From Bacteroidia bacterium (GTDB lineage Bacteria; Bacteroidota; Bacteroidia; J057), in NCBI GenBank assembly GCA_030430575.1, contig JAUIKF010000004.1, forward strand, positions 124,001-188,000: a stretch of DNA of 64,000 bases. Reading direction: 5' to 3'. Positions 37,386 to 45,641 of the stretch are shown here, one piece after another. A model generated the notes under the pieces. The model had not been told where the DNA came from. It ran no database searches and worked only from the letters and a program-made list of their open reading frames with translations. A program made the translations under genes and the position numbers. Every line of letters starts with the position of its first letter. Positions within the stretch are counted from its first letter, which is position 1.

Positions 37386-37511
37386 CTGTCATTTCGAATC
37401 CCCTAGAGGCTTTGCGAAAGGGGATGAGAAATCTAGCAAGCTGGTCTAGTGGCATGTTTGAACCCAGGACAAAATAGGTGGTTAGATTTCTCCCGATGGT
37501 CGAAATGACAG
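37386..37511. repeat. nested palindromic dispersed repeat (TGTCATTTCGA...GAGAAATCT type)
   Basis: The outer arms CTGTCATTTCGA (37386-37397) and TCGAAATGACAG (37500-37511) are perfect, as are the inner arms GAGAAATCT (37426-37434) and AGATTTCTC (37484-37492). The element fills the gap between the dehydratase and aminotransferase genes. I recall similar palindromes as common dispersed repeats in Bacteroidota genomes. No ORF lies in 37322-37564. Confidence 0.75.
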
Positions 37512-37564
37512 TATTGCTGTTGGGTTTTCTGTAAGAAATTTAATTTACAGCGTACAAACTACGC

Positions 37565-38704
37565 CTATAGGGTTTTTCCCTCAATTCCTACCTGCTTCAA
37601 TTGCGCCATCTCCTCCTTAAGAACCTTCACCACATATTGCTGCTCTGCTTCCGATATTTGGGTAAAAAAGGGTAAAACGAGCATTTCATGACTGATTTGC
37701 TCCGCAATCGGATAATCACCTTCCTTATAGCCAAAGTCTTCCCGATAGAAGTCCTGTAAGTGAATACAAGGAGAGAAATACGCCTTGGACTGAACGCCCC
37801 GAGCGTTGAGACGCTCAAGCAGGTCGCCTCGCACCCTTGCGTCTACGCGCACCCCATATACAAACCACGAATGGTCATTCCCTTCTTCAATCGTCAATAA
37901 CCGAATACCTTCCACATCCTGGAGCAATTCATTGTATCGATTGGCAACGGCTCTGCGCTTCTCTATGATCTCAGGTAGTTTCTGGGTTTGTACCACGCCC
38001 AATGCAGCTGTCAATTCACTGATTCGGTAATTATAGCCCAATCGCGCATGGGAGAGCCATTGAAGGCTGTCACCACGACCTTGGTTACGCATGCTTTTGC
38101 AGAGGCGATAGATATTGTCATCATCGGTGATGATCATGCCGCCTTCGCCCGTCGTCATCTGCTTATTAGGGTAAAACCCATAAACTGCCAAATCGCCAAA
38201 CGTACCCGCCATCTGACCATTATGACGGGCCATGATACTCTCACAAGCATCTTCGATGACATAGAGGTTGTGGCGCTTGGCGATATCCATGATCGCCGTC
38301 ATATTGGCACTTTGCCCAAAGACGTGTACCGGGATAATGGCCTTGGTATTGGGGGTAATGGCAGCCTCTATTTTTGCAGGATCAATGTTGAGACTTTCAT
38401 CCTCCACATCCACAAAAACAGGCGTAGCCCCTTCAAAGAGCACACAATTGGAAGAAGCTATGAAGGAAAACGGGGTGGTAATCACTTCGTCGCCTGCCTT
38501 CAAGCCCAGTGCCCGCACCGCAAGGTGGAGGCCAGAAGTACCAGAATTGATGGCGATGGCATATTTGCTGCCAAGGGTCTTGGCAAAGAGGTCCTCAAAA
38601 GCGTCGGTCTGTGGGCCGATGCTGAGGCGAGACGAGCGTAGGACGTCCGTTACGGCCTGAATTTCAGCTTCGTCTAGGTAAGGTTGGGACAAAGGGACAT
38701 TCAT
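37565..38704 (-). CDS. DegT/DnrJ/EryC1 aminotransferase (LegC-like)
   Basis: From ATG 38704 the protein is 379 residues (MNVPLSQPYLDEAEI). The PLP lysine is Lys181 in FYPNKQMTTGEGG, after the VIEDACES aspartate. It would aminate the 4-keto group made by the neighbouring dehydratase. The ATG overlaps the stop of the epimerase gene by one base, so the two are translationally coupled. A longer reading from 38809 lies wholly inside the epimerase gene and is rejected. Confidence 0.88.
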   Translation of the reverse strand: MNVPLSQPYLDEAEIQAVTDVLRSSRLSIGPQTDAFEDLFAKTLGSKYAIAINSGTSGLHLAVRALGLKAGDEVITTPFSFIASSNCVLFEGATPVFVDVEDESLNIDPAKIEAAITPNTKAIIPVHVFGQSANMTAIMDIAKRHNLYVIEDACESIMARHNGQMAGTFGDLAVYGFYPNKQMTTGEGGMIITDDDNIYRLCKSMRNQGRGDSLQWLSHARLGYNYRISELTAALGVVQTQKLPEIIEKRRAVANRYNELLQDVEGIRLLTIEEGNDHSWFVYGVRVDARVRGDLLERLNARGVQSKAYFSPCIHLQDFYREDFGYKEGDYPIAEQISHEMLVLPFFTQISEAEQQYVVKVLKEEMAQLKQVGIEGKTL

Positions 38705-39843
38705 CAGTAGGTCATCTGTTTTTGAAGTAATGAAGGGCCAATCGCTACTTCGGAGAGGTGGTGAACGATGCGCTCGGCGGCTCGACCATCTCCGTAGGGA
38801 TTGGTGCAAGATGGCAATTTCGATAGAAATTGTGTGTCATGCAAGGCCGTATGTACAGCATTGCCTATGGCCTGGGCATCATAGGTCGCATCCAATACAT
38901 TTGCAGCGCGCTGGCGTCCCTCCTGGCGCGTCCCGATGTTTATGACTGGGGTGTGAAACGATGCTGCTTCGATGATGCCCGAACTAGAATTCCCCACCAT
39001 CACGGATGCGTATTTCATCAAACCGAGGTAAGCATCGCGTGGAATATGTTGATGAATGCTAAAGGAAGAATTTATCCTAAATTCTTCTATTACTTCAATC
39101 ATCTTTCGTCCCCCAGCATCTGCATTGGGATAGGCGACAATTGCTTCTAATCCAGCTGCCTGGACGGCTTCCAGCGTAGCTCGCATCTGTATGCCTGCTT
39201 GCTCAAGTTCCTCACTTACAGGGTGTTGTACCACTAGCGCAAATGCCCCTTTGGGACTGAGACCATATTGGGAGCGTAGTTGATTTTCGGGTAAAAGGCC
39301 CTCCGTGATGCCATCCAAGCCTGGACCGCCAGTGACCCAGACATGGTTCGGGTCTTCGCCCAAGCGAAGAATGCGTTCACGGCTTTCGGCCGTGGCGGGG
39401 AAGTGAAGATGCGACAATTTCGTGATGGCGTGGCGGGCGGCTTCATCTACCGTGGAGGTGACTTCCCCTCCGTGGATATGCGCGGCAGGAATGCCCATAT
39501 AAGTGGCAACGGTCGCCCCTGCCAGCATTTCTCCACGATCTCCTAATAGCAAGATAATGTCTGGCTTTATTTGCCTACATAATGTGGTCAATTGGATCAA
39601 TAGTTCTCCAATAAAGTGTGCCATAGCTGCTCGATCGTCCCCTTCGAAGATGACTGGCAGTTCATGCAAATCGAATTCCTCTGCCCGCAGTTCGTCTATC
39701 GTCATGCCGTGATCGGCCATGAGGTGCATACCGGTCGCAGCTACACTAAGGTGCAATTGAGGATGTGCATGGATAGCGCGCAAGGTATGGCGCATCAGCC
39801 CAAAATCGGCTCGTGTACCACTGATGTATAGGATGTGCTGCAT
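38704..39843 (-). CDS. neuC: UDP-GlcNAc 2-epimerase, hydrolysing (NeuC/LegG type)
   Basis: This 379-residue protein starts ILYISGTRADFGLM and has LLLGDRGEMLAGA, HIHGGEVTSTVDEAARHAI and VGNSSSGIIEAASFHTPVINIG, the signature of the hydrolysing 2-epimerase group. It releases the nucleotide while inverting C2 to give a free ManNAc-like sugar for the synthase. Which sugar is used (GlcNAc or a 2,4-diamino sugar) is inferred from the neighbours to be the latter. Confidence 0.9.
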   Translation of the reverse strand: MQHILYISGTRADFGLMRHTLRAIHAHPQLHLSVAATGMHLMADHGMTIDELRAEEFDLHELPVIFEGDDRAAMAHFIGELLIQLTTLCRQIKPDIILLLGDRGEMLAGATVATYMGIPAAHIHGGEVTSTVDEAARHAITKLSHLHFPATAESRERILRLGEDPNHVWVTGGPGLDGITEGLLPENQLRSQYGLSPKGAFALVVQHPVSEELEQAGIQMRATLEAVQAAGLEAIVAYPNADAGGRKMIEVIEEFRINSSFSIHQHIPRDAYLGLMKYASVMVGNSSSGIIEAASFHTPVINIGTRQEGRQRAANVLDATYDAQAIGNAVHTALHDTQFLSKLPSCTNPYGDGRAAERIVHHLSEVAIGPSLLQKQMTY

Positions 39844-39855
39844 GGGGGTTCAATA

Positions 39856-39941
39856 AAAATGAAAATTTAAATAAAAATGAAAGTAGGAGATATTCCTGCT
39901 CAAATTCTGGCGTATTTTCTTTTGATTTTAATTTTCATTTT
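39856..39941. repeat. A/T inverted repeat in the neuB-neuC gap
   Basis: AAAATGAAAATT (39856-39867) is perfectly inverted at 39930-39941, overlapping the neuB stop codon. The 17-base word at 39925-39941 also occurs, inverted, at 28502-28518 upstream of the GNAT gene. Confidence 0.5.
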
Positions 39942-41034
39942 AACTTTGATTTCTTCCCCCCACATCTTCCCATTGAATCAACGAATCTTTCGAGATAGGC
40001 CGCTGGCTGACTTTTCCGATCAGGTCGAAGAGATGGGAAGGCGCAATGCCATCGCCAGGGCGCTTGATGCCGAGGTGAGTTTCGGTCAATGTTGTACCAA
40101 TAGGGATGTCTTGAATCGCCACGACACTCTTTCGGGCGACCGCCGCAATTTCTAATTCTGCCTTTGTGGGAATTTTTACCCCTGACCCCATGATCTTTTC
40201 TACTTGACGGATCTGTCTAACCATCTCCTTCAATTCATCAGGCTCCAGGGAGGCCTTATGATCTGGACCGGCCATGGTTCGGTCTAGCGTATAGTGTTTT
40301 TCAATGACATGGGCACCCATCGCGACGGCCAATACAGGAATCAAAATGCCTTCTGTATGATCAGAGTAGCCTATGATGCACCCTGTCGCCTCATGCATGG
40401 TCTTCATGGCGCTCAAGTTTGCATCTTCATGCGGACAGGGGTAATTCGTGGTGCAATGCAGTACCACAAGCTGTTCATTATCAGTGGACTTGATCGCAGA
40501 TATAGCTTCGTGTACTTCCCCCATCACGGCCATGCCTGTGGAGATAATTAAAGGCATGCCCTTGGCAGCCATGCGCTTAAGATAGGGGATATTGGTCAAT
40601 TCGCCCGAACCCGCTTTGAAGACCTTTACCCCCAACTCATACAAGAAGTCTATGGCCTCTTCGTCAAATGGCGTGGACATAAAGACCAAGCCCAATTCCT
40701 CCGCATAGGCTTTCAGCTCGGCATGTGCTTCATAAGGCAATTCGAGGCGTTTAAGCATCTCGTATTGTGATTCCTCATGGCCAGTATTTTGGGTCTGGTA
40801 GCTCGCTTGTTGTGCCTTTTTGGTGACGAGCTTATCCGCTTGAAAGGTTTGAAATTTCACCGCGTCCACACCCGCATCATGCGCGGCTTCAATCAACTGA
40901 CGAGCCAAGGCCAAGTCGCCGTTATGATTGACGCCTGCTTCGGCGATGATGAAGCAGGGATGGCCAGGGCCTATGGCGTGGCGGTTACTAATCTTAATTG
41001 AATCCAATGTTCTATCTGTCGGTTGTTTTCCCAT
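39940..41034 (-). CDS. neuB: N-acetylneuraminate/legionaminate synthase family protein
   Basis: This 364-residue protein has the NeuB barrel (HPCFIIAEAGVNHNGD; AVKFQTFQADKL; FMSTPFDEEAIDFL; HCTTNYPCP; GYSDHT) and a C-terminal SAF/antifreeze-like domain from about residue 300 (RKSVVAIQDIPIGTTL). It condenses phosphoenolpyruvate with a hexosamine to form a nonulosonic acid. Repeat element A lies seven bases upstream of its ATG. No CMP-transferase gene is in the window. Confidence 0.92.
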   Translation of the reverse strand: MGKQPTDRTLDSIKISNRHAIGPGHPCFIIAEAGVNHNGDLALARQLIEAAHDAGVDAVKFQTFQADKLVTKKAQQASYQTQNTGHEESQYEMLKRLELPYEAHAELKAYAEELGLVFMSTPFDEEAIDFLYELGVKVFKAGSGELTNIPYLKRMAAKGMPLIISTGMAVMGEVHEAISAIKSTDNEQLVVLHCTTNYPCPHEDANLSAMKTMHEATGCIIGYSDHTEGILIPVLAVAMGAHVIEKHYTLDRTMAGPDHKASLEPDELKEMVRQIRQVEKIMGSGVKIPTKAELEIAAVARKSVVAIQDIPIGTTLTETHLGIKRPGDGIAPSHLFDLIGKVSQRPISKDSLIQWEDVGGRNQS

Positions 41035-41040
41035 TGTGTT

Positions 41041-41190
41041 GTTACTTTTTTTAGAAAAAAGTAACCAAAAAATCGAAACGGGCCAACCAAGGCCATCGCT
41101 TCTATCCGTCCGCCCACGCCCGTTTACTCAGAATCTGTCTATCTTTGAAGGCTTTCGTGAGGGCTTCGCCGTTCATCCCAGCCGCACAAT
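41041..41190 (-). repeat. two-hairpin intergenic element, copy A
   Basis: Hairpin 1 (41041-41065) has perfect 11-base arms GTTACTTTTTT / AAAAAAGTAAC with a three-base loop. Hairpin 2 has arms AAACGGGC (41076-41083) and GCCCGTTT (41118-41125) around a conserved loop containing CCAAGGCCATC and TTCTATCCGTCC. Both base pairs that differ from copies B and C are changed on both arms. About 48 extra bases (about 41126-41174) precede the conserved end CCCAGCCGCACAAT. Seven bases upstream of neuB, 24 after the YfhO gene. Confidence 0.85.
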
Positions 41191-41213
41191 GACGAAGCAT
41201 AACCATCAGACGA

Positions 41214-43766
41214 TCAGGCATTCGGACGTTCAGACGTAGCTTTTTTCCATTCTAAAAACCCTACCCCTGCTGCTGCGAGCAGGAGGATGATCGAGAATAT
41301 GAGCGAAAGCATCTCGCCTGTTTTATAACTTTGGGGTTCCATTTTGAACTCCACGGTATATTGTCCTGCGGGGAGCTTCATGCCGCGCAAGACGTAGTTG
41401 GCGCGGAAGTGAGGAACTTTTTCTCCCTTGACATAGGCGTTCCAGCCTTTGTCACTGTTGTAATAGATTTCGGAGAAAATAGCCAGCTGATCGCTCGTGG
41501 CATTGACCTCGTAGGTCAGGTGATTAGGCTTATAATCGGTCAAGCGAATACTTGAGGTAGGATCTACCTGAGGGGTGAAGCCCGCCAGTTGGTCTTTGAA
41601 CTGCTCATCAATGACCGCTTTCCTTGCAGGATCAAACCCTTGAAGCGCTGCAATCTCCTCATCAGGTCCATTGACCCATTGTAATTCAGAGACAAACCAG
41701 GCGTTGCCCAGCGCAGAGGAATTGGCATGGGGAGCTGATTTGTCGGAGAAAATGAGGTATTTGGTATTGAGCATATTGATGACGGGGCTGCGCCCTACAG
41801 CAAGTCTGATGGTAGAGTCAGTTGGGTTCGCACGCAATACATTCAAAATGCTGATCATTTCTGGCTGGATATTGCGTGAAATCAAGTCTTGGTAGCGACG
41901 TAGCTTCGCAGCGTGATAACCTCCCACATTCTTATGGAAATACGAGGTCGCAGAGCTGTTGAAAGTGGTGCCTATATTGCCTTCGTGGAAGTGCAGCACA
42001 CGGTAATTGGGGTCTTGATCTCTAAGGATAAGGTTATCTACCTGGTTGGGTTTAGGTGCTTGCACTACTCGTTTAGATTGGAAGTCCTCATCGTCGAGAT
42101 AGCGTTTGTTGATGGTCCACATATCGATGAGGGTCAAAGCTAAAATTCCCCCGATGACCACTGTCCACTTAAGGCTGTTGCGGAGGTACATCCACAGCAG
42201 ACCAGCACTTACGGCGATCAGTCCAACGGCACGCCATGCATCGCTGGTAAACATGTCCATACGTAAGTCCATGAGGATGCTCAGTACTTCTGGTTGATAA
42301 TCTTTGTCATTGATAGGATTGGTGAAGTCAAGGACACTCGTACCCAACAATGCCCAGAATAAGGCAATCCCCCCTGCAACCCCTGCGGCGATATAGAGAC
42401 CTGTTTGTACATTTTTGAGATCAAGTCCTTCTTCCTTGTACCGAACGAGCTTATAAAGCCCTAACATACCCAATAAGGGCATCGTGAATTCAGGAATGAC
42501 CAGCATCATAGCAGGTGCACGGAACTTGCTGTAGAGGGGGATATAATTGAAGAAAAACTCTGAAAGCCCCGGTAAGAAACGCCCCCAGGAAAGCATCATA
42601 AACAGCAAGGTAGAAGCTGCTAGCCACCACATGATGGGCCCTTCAACCAGTACCAATCCCAACACAAATAAGAAGCAAATAATGGCGCCGACATATACTG
42701 GGCCTTCGGTAAAGGGTTGATCTCCCCAGTAGGTAGGCAAGCGCTCCTGACGCAGTTTTTGGTAGGCTTCAGAGGATCTGGAGACGGTAGTTGCCGAGGC
42801 TCCACCATGAAAATTGGGGATCATCAGCGTAAAAGTCTCCATTTTTCCATAACTCCATCGCCAGGCATATTCTGTATCTAATCCATCAGAAGCGACTTCT
42901 CCTTCATCCGTTTGGGTCAGCGTTGGATTGCCACGGATCGTCTCTTTGGCGTATTCATTGGTGGTCCAGAGGAGGCTGGTGCTCGGGCCGACGGCAAGGC
43001 CAGCCGCCAGAATAAGGGCACCAGATGCGATAGCAAATTCCTTGAGGGTATTCTTCATGATCGCATCGACTCCAAAAGCAATCCCCAGAATGATTAAGGA
43101 CAACCCAAGGTAATAAGTCATCTGAACGTGATTGGCACAGATCTGAAGGGCCAATGCCACTGCGGCGATGACACTTCCCAGCAAAATATTGCCTCGATAA
43201 GCTGTCAATACGCCTGCCACTATAGGTGCCATATAGGCGATCGCAAGGGCCTTTGAGGTATGCCCTGCAGGCATGATGATGAAGAAATAGGAGGAAAACG
43301 TAAAGGCAAATGCCCCTAAGGCGCTTATCCAGGGACCTGTTTTGAACGTCAGAAGGAGGAAGTAAAACCCTACAAACATCAAGAAGAAAAACTTGATAGG
43401 GTTGGGCAAGCCAAAAAGCAGAAAGGCTTTGACCTTCATGAAAAGGTTGTTGGGGTAATGAATCCCCATTTGATAGGTTGGCATTCCGCCAAACTGAGAA
43501 TTACTCCAGGCTGACCACTCACCAGTCTCTTCATGAAAGTCACGGACTTCCTGAGCCATGCCTTCATATTGCTTGATATCACTTTGGCGAAGCACTTTGC
43601 CAGACATGACAGGGCTGAAATAAGTGAACAACAAAGCCGTGAATCCCACGATGATGCCCAAGTGGGTAAGCCATGGGCGGAAACGATCAAGAGGGGAGGG
43701 CGATTTTGCTTTTTTAGGAGGGGAAGCAGGAGCCTTGCTAGCCGCTGCGCGCTTCTTTTTTGCCAT
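41214..43766 (-). CDS. YfhO-family multi-pass membrane protein
   Basis: This 850-residue protein has a Lys/Ala/Pro-rich N-terminus (KKKRAAASKAPASPPKKAKS) and about 12-13 hydrophobic segments. A soluble C-terminal domain contains NPTDSTIRLAVGRSPVINML and NYVLRGMKLPAGQYTVEFKM, with one final membrane segment. YfhO proteins are GT-C-like and linked to glycosylation of cell-wall polymers in Gram-positive bacteria. In Bacteroidota large versions often lie in sugar clusters, as here. The substrate is unknown. Confidence 0.87.
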   Translation of the reverse strand: MAKKKRAAASKAPASPPKKAKSPSPLDRFRPWLTHLGIIVGFTALLFTYFSPVMSGKVLRQSDIKQYEGMAQEVRDFHEETGEWSAWSNSQFGGMPTYQMGIHYPNNLFMKVKAFLLFGLPNPIKFFFLMFVGFYFLLLTFKTGPWISALGAFAFTFSSYFFIIMPAGHTSKALAIAYMAPIVAGVLTAYRGNILLGSVIAAVALALQICANHVQMTYYLGLSLIILGIAFGVDAIMKNTLKEFAIASGALILAAGLAVGPSTSLLWTTNEYAKETIRGNPTLTQTDEGEVASDGLDTEYAWRWSYGKMETFTLMIPNFHGGASATTVSRSSEAYQKLRQERLPTYWGDQPFTEGPVYVGAIICFLFVLGLVLVEGPIMWWLAASTLLFMMLSWGRFLPGLSEFFFNYIPLYSKFRAPAMMLVIPEFTMPLLGMLGLYKLVRYKEEGLDLKNVQTGLYIAAGVAGGIALFWALLGTSVLDFTNPINDKDYQPEVLSILMDLRMDMFTSDAWRAVGLIAVSAGLLWMYLRNSLKWTVVIGGILALTLIDMWTINKRYLDDEDFQSKRVVQAPKPNQVDNLILRDQDPNYRVLHFHEGNIGTTFNSSATSYFHKNVGGYHAAKLRRYQDLISRNIQPEMISILNVLRANPTDSTIRLAVGRSPVINMLNTKYLIFSDKSAPHANSSALGNAWFVSELQWVNGPDEEIAALQGFDPARKAVIDEQFKDQLAGFTPQVDPTSSIRLTDYKPNHLTYEVNATSDQLAIFSEIYYNSDKGWNAYVKGEKVPHFRANYVLRGMKLPAGQYTVEFKMEPQSYKTGEMLSLIFSIILLLAAAGVGFLEWKKATSERPNA

Positions 43767-43794
43767 GATAGTGAATAGTTGGGGTTAAGCCGTC

Positions 43795-43826
43795 CAAAAC
43801 TAACACCCTGCTGTTCAATTAACAAA
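43795..43826 (-). promoter_or_regulatory. promoter of the YfhO gene
   Basis: On the minus strand TTTG (43823-43826), a 20-base spacer and TAGTTTTG (43795-43802) match TTTG-N19-21-TAnnTTTG with no mismatch. The predicted start is about 25 bases before the ATG at 43766. It begins four bases from repeat element R2. Confidence 0.7.
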
Positions 43827-43830
43827 TGTA

Positions 43831-44049
43831 GACCGCTCGCCCTTCGGACTCGCTGCGAGAGGCGAGATCGTTCAGGGCTATAGCCCTTCACTGCGAGACC
43901 GCTCGAAGACTCGCTAAGAGACAAGAGAAATTGCCTTTAAGTCTCGTAGCGAAGGCGAGTCTTCGAGCCGAGCGGTCTCGCAGTGAGTCGTAAAGCGACG
44001 AACGGTCTCGGTTCTCGCAGCGAGGACGAGTCTTCGAGTCCGAGCGGTC
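43831..44049. repeat. BIME-like mosaic palindromic element, copy R2
   Basis: This 219-base element is bounded by GACCGCTCG / CGAGCGGTC. Its right half has the core GAGCGGTCTCGCAGTGAG (43970-43987), a linker TCGTAAAGCGAC, a variant core with a seven-base insert (44000-44024), a linker with the self-complementary run GAGTCTTCGAGTC-like, and a last partial core (44042-44049). The left half repeats the cores inverted, with the linker GGGCTATAGCCCT. It ends one base before the rfbA stop codon (44051-44053) and starts next to the YfhO promoter. Confidence 0.85.
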
Positions 44050-44050
44050 C

Positions 44051-44923
44051 CTACCCGATCACCTTCATCAAATAATCGCCATAGCCACTCTTCAGCAAAG
44101 GCTTGGCAATCGCCGCTAACTGATCGGCGTCGATATAGCCCATCCGGTAGGCGACTTCTTCGATGCAGCCGATTTTGAGGCCCTGACGGGCCTCGATGAT
44201 ATGGACAAACTCACCGGCTTGCATGAGGGATTCATGCGTGCCTGTATCAAGCCAGGCGGTGCCTGTGCCTAAGATCGAAACACGCAGGTTGCCTGCTTCG
44301 AGGTATAGCTTATTGATATCGGTTATTTCTAATTCACCTCGGGGAGAAGGCTTGAGGTTTTGAGCCATTTTAACCACTTCATTATCATAAAAATAGACCC
44401 CTGGCACAGCATAAGAAGACTTCGGATTTTCAGGCTTTTCTTCTATACTAATGGCTTTTTGGTGCTCGTCAAACTCAACCACTCCATAACGCTCCGGGTC
44501 AGAGACGTGGTAAGCAAATACCATCCCGCCGCCTTGCTCACCCACGAGCGTGCCTGCGTCAGCAAGCGTTTCACCAATGGTCGCACCATAAAAGATATTG
44601 TCGCCGAGAATCAGCGCAGCATCGTCATCACCGACAAAGTCAGCGCCGATGATAAAGGCCTGTGCGAGGCCCTCAGGATTGGGCTGGACAGCGTAGCTAA
44701 ACTTCATTCCCAAGCGCGTGCCGTCGCCAAGCAATTGTTCAAAAAGTGGCAAATCCTGAGGGGTAGAGATGATCAGAACTTCGCGGATACCCGCCATCAT
44801 GAGGGTAGACAAGGGATAATAGATCATCGGCTTGTCGTAGATGGGCATGAGTTGTTTACTGACTGTGATGGTCAGGGGGTAAAGTCGCGTGCCAGAGCCT
44901 CCGGCGAGGATGATTCCTTTCAT
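44051..44923 (-). CDS. rfbA: glucose-1-phosphate thymidylyltransferase
   Basis: This 290-residue enzyme makes dTDP-glucose. The nucleotide-binding motif [11 protein letters not shown] is at residues 8-18, followed by [31 protein letters not shown] and [20 protein letters not shown]. The length is standard. Only rfbC of its pathway partners is nearby; rfbB and rfbD are absent from the window. The stop codon is one base from repeat R2 and the start is 33 bases from repeat B. Confidence 0.95.
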   Translation of the reverse strand: MKGIILAGGSGTRLYPLTITVSKQLMPIYDKPMIYYPLSTLMMAGIREVLIISTPQDLPLFEQLLGDGTRLGMKFSYAVQPNPEGLAQAFIIGADFVGDDDAALILGDNIFYGATIGETLADAGTLVGEQGGGMVFAYHVSDPERYGVVEFDEHQKAISIEEKPENPKSSYAVPGVYFYDNEVVKMAQNLKPSPRGELEITDINKLYLEAGNLRVSILGTGTAWLDTGTHESLMQAGEFVHIIEARQGLKIGCIEEVAYRMGYIDADQLAAIAKPLLKSGYGDYLMKVIG

Positions 44924-44955
44924 GAGTAGTTAATGTTGTTTTTATCCTTTGTGTT

Positions 44956-45057
44956 GTTACTTTTTTTAGAAAAAAGTAACCAAAAAATCGAAGCGAGCCA
45001 ACCAAGGCCATCCCTTCTATCCGTCCCCCCACGCTCGCTTCACCCCAGCCGCACAAT
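44956..45057 (-). repeat. two-hairpin intergenic element, copy B
   Basis: Hairpin 1 is at 44956-44980 (same 11-base arms as copy A). Hairpin 2 has arms GAAGCGAGC (44990-44998) and GCTCGCTTC (45033-45041). The element ends CAGCCGCACAAT. It lies 33 bases upstream of the rfbA start and 33 bases after the rfbC stop, in the same orientation as copies A and C. Confidence 0.85.
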
Positions 45058-45089
45058 TTATTTATCTCACTTTAATTGGGAAAAAACAC

Positions 45090-45641
45090 CTAAAATGGCG
45101 TCTTAAACGCTGCTAACGGTGGTAGTGCCTGATCTTTGGCAGATACCAAAGGTGGAATGTCATGCCATTGAATGCCCAGGTTAGGGTCATTCCACAGGAT
45201 GCCTCCGTCTGAAGGTTTATGGTAAATATTGGTGCATTTATAGGAAAATAAGCATTGGTCGGAAAGGACTTGGAAGCCGTGTGCAAATCCTTCAGGGATG
45301 TAAACCAAGGTGAGTTCGTCGGCACTTAACTCTATTTGGAAATGCTTTCCATAGGTCGGCGAATCTTTTCGGATATCCACGGCGACGTCCAGCACGCGTC
45401 CTTGCAGGACGGTGATGAGTTTGCCTTGTGCATAGGGCGCTTCCTGGAAGTGAAGGCCACGGATGATGCCTTTTGAGGAGGAGGACAGGTTGTCCTGAAC
45501 AAAGTTCAAGTGGCCCAGCCCTATGGCTTCAAACGCTTGCTGGTTGTAGAGTTCTGTAAAGAAGCCCCGAGCATCACCAAAGACGTCGGGGCGTATGATG
45601 TAAAGTCCTTCAAATTCGGTCTCAGACCTGTGGAACGCCAT
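45090..45641 (-). CDS. rfbC: dTDP-4-dehydrorhamnose 3,5-epimerase
   Basis: A 183-residue cupin enzyme of standard length. The catalytic His64 is in [14 protein letters not shown], with [17 protein letters not shown] and the C-terminal [10 protein letters not shown] and SYKCTNIY. It overlaps the upstream UDP-xylose synthase gene by 20 bases. Confidence 0.95.
   Translation of the reverse strand: MAFHRSETEFEGLYIIRPDVFGDARGFFTELYNQQAFEAIGLGHLNFVQDNLSSSSKGIIRGLHFQEAPYAQGKLITVLQGRVLDVAVDIRKDSPTYGKHFQIELSADELTLVYIPEGFAHGFQVLSDQCLFSYKCTNIYHKPSDGGILWNDPNLGIQWHDIPPLVSAKDQALPPLAAFKTPF

Noticed and set aside
37391-37402. TTCGAATCCCC resembling a tRNA T-arm
   Set aside because: It is part of the nested palindrome. 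No acceptor, D or anticodon arms fit around it. No tRNA was found elsewhere.
38705-38809. Longer N-terminus for the LegC-like aminotransferase
   Set aside because: The extra 35 residues are out-of-frame epimerase sequence and the family starts at MNVPLSQP.
43436-43924. Minus-strand 162-codon ORF across R2 and the start of the YfhO gene
   Set aside because: It is out of frame with the well-supported YfhO gene, and its N-terminus is repeat sequence.
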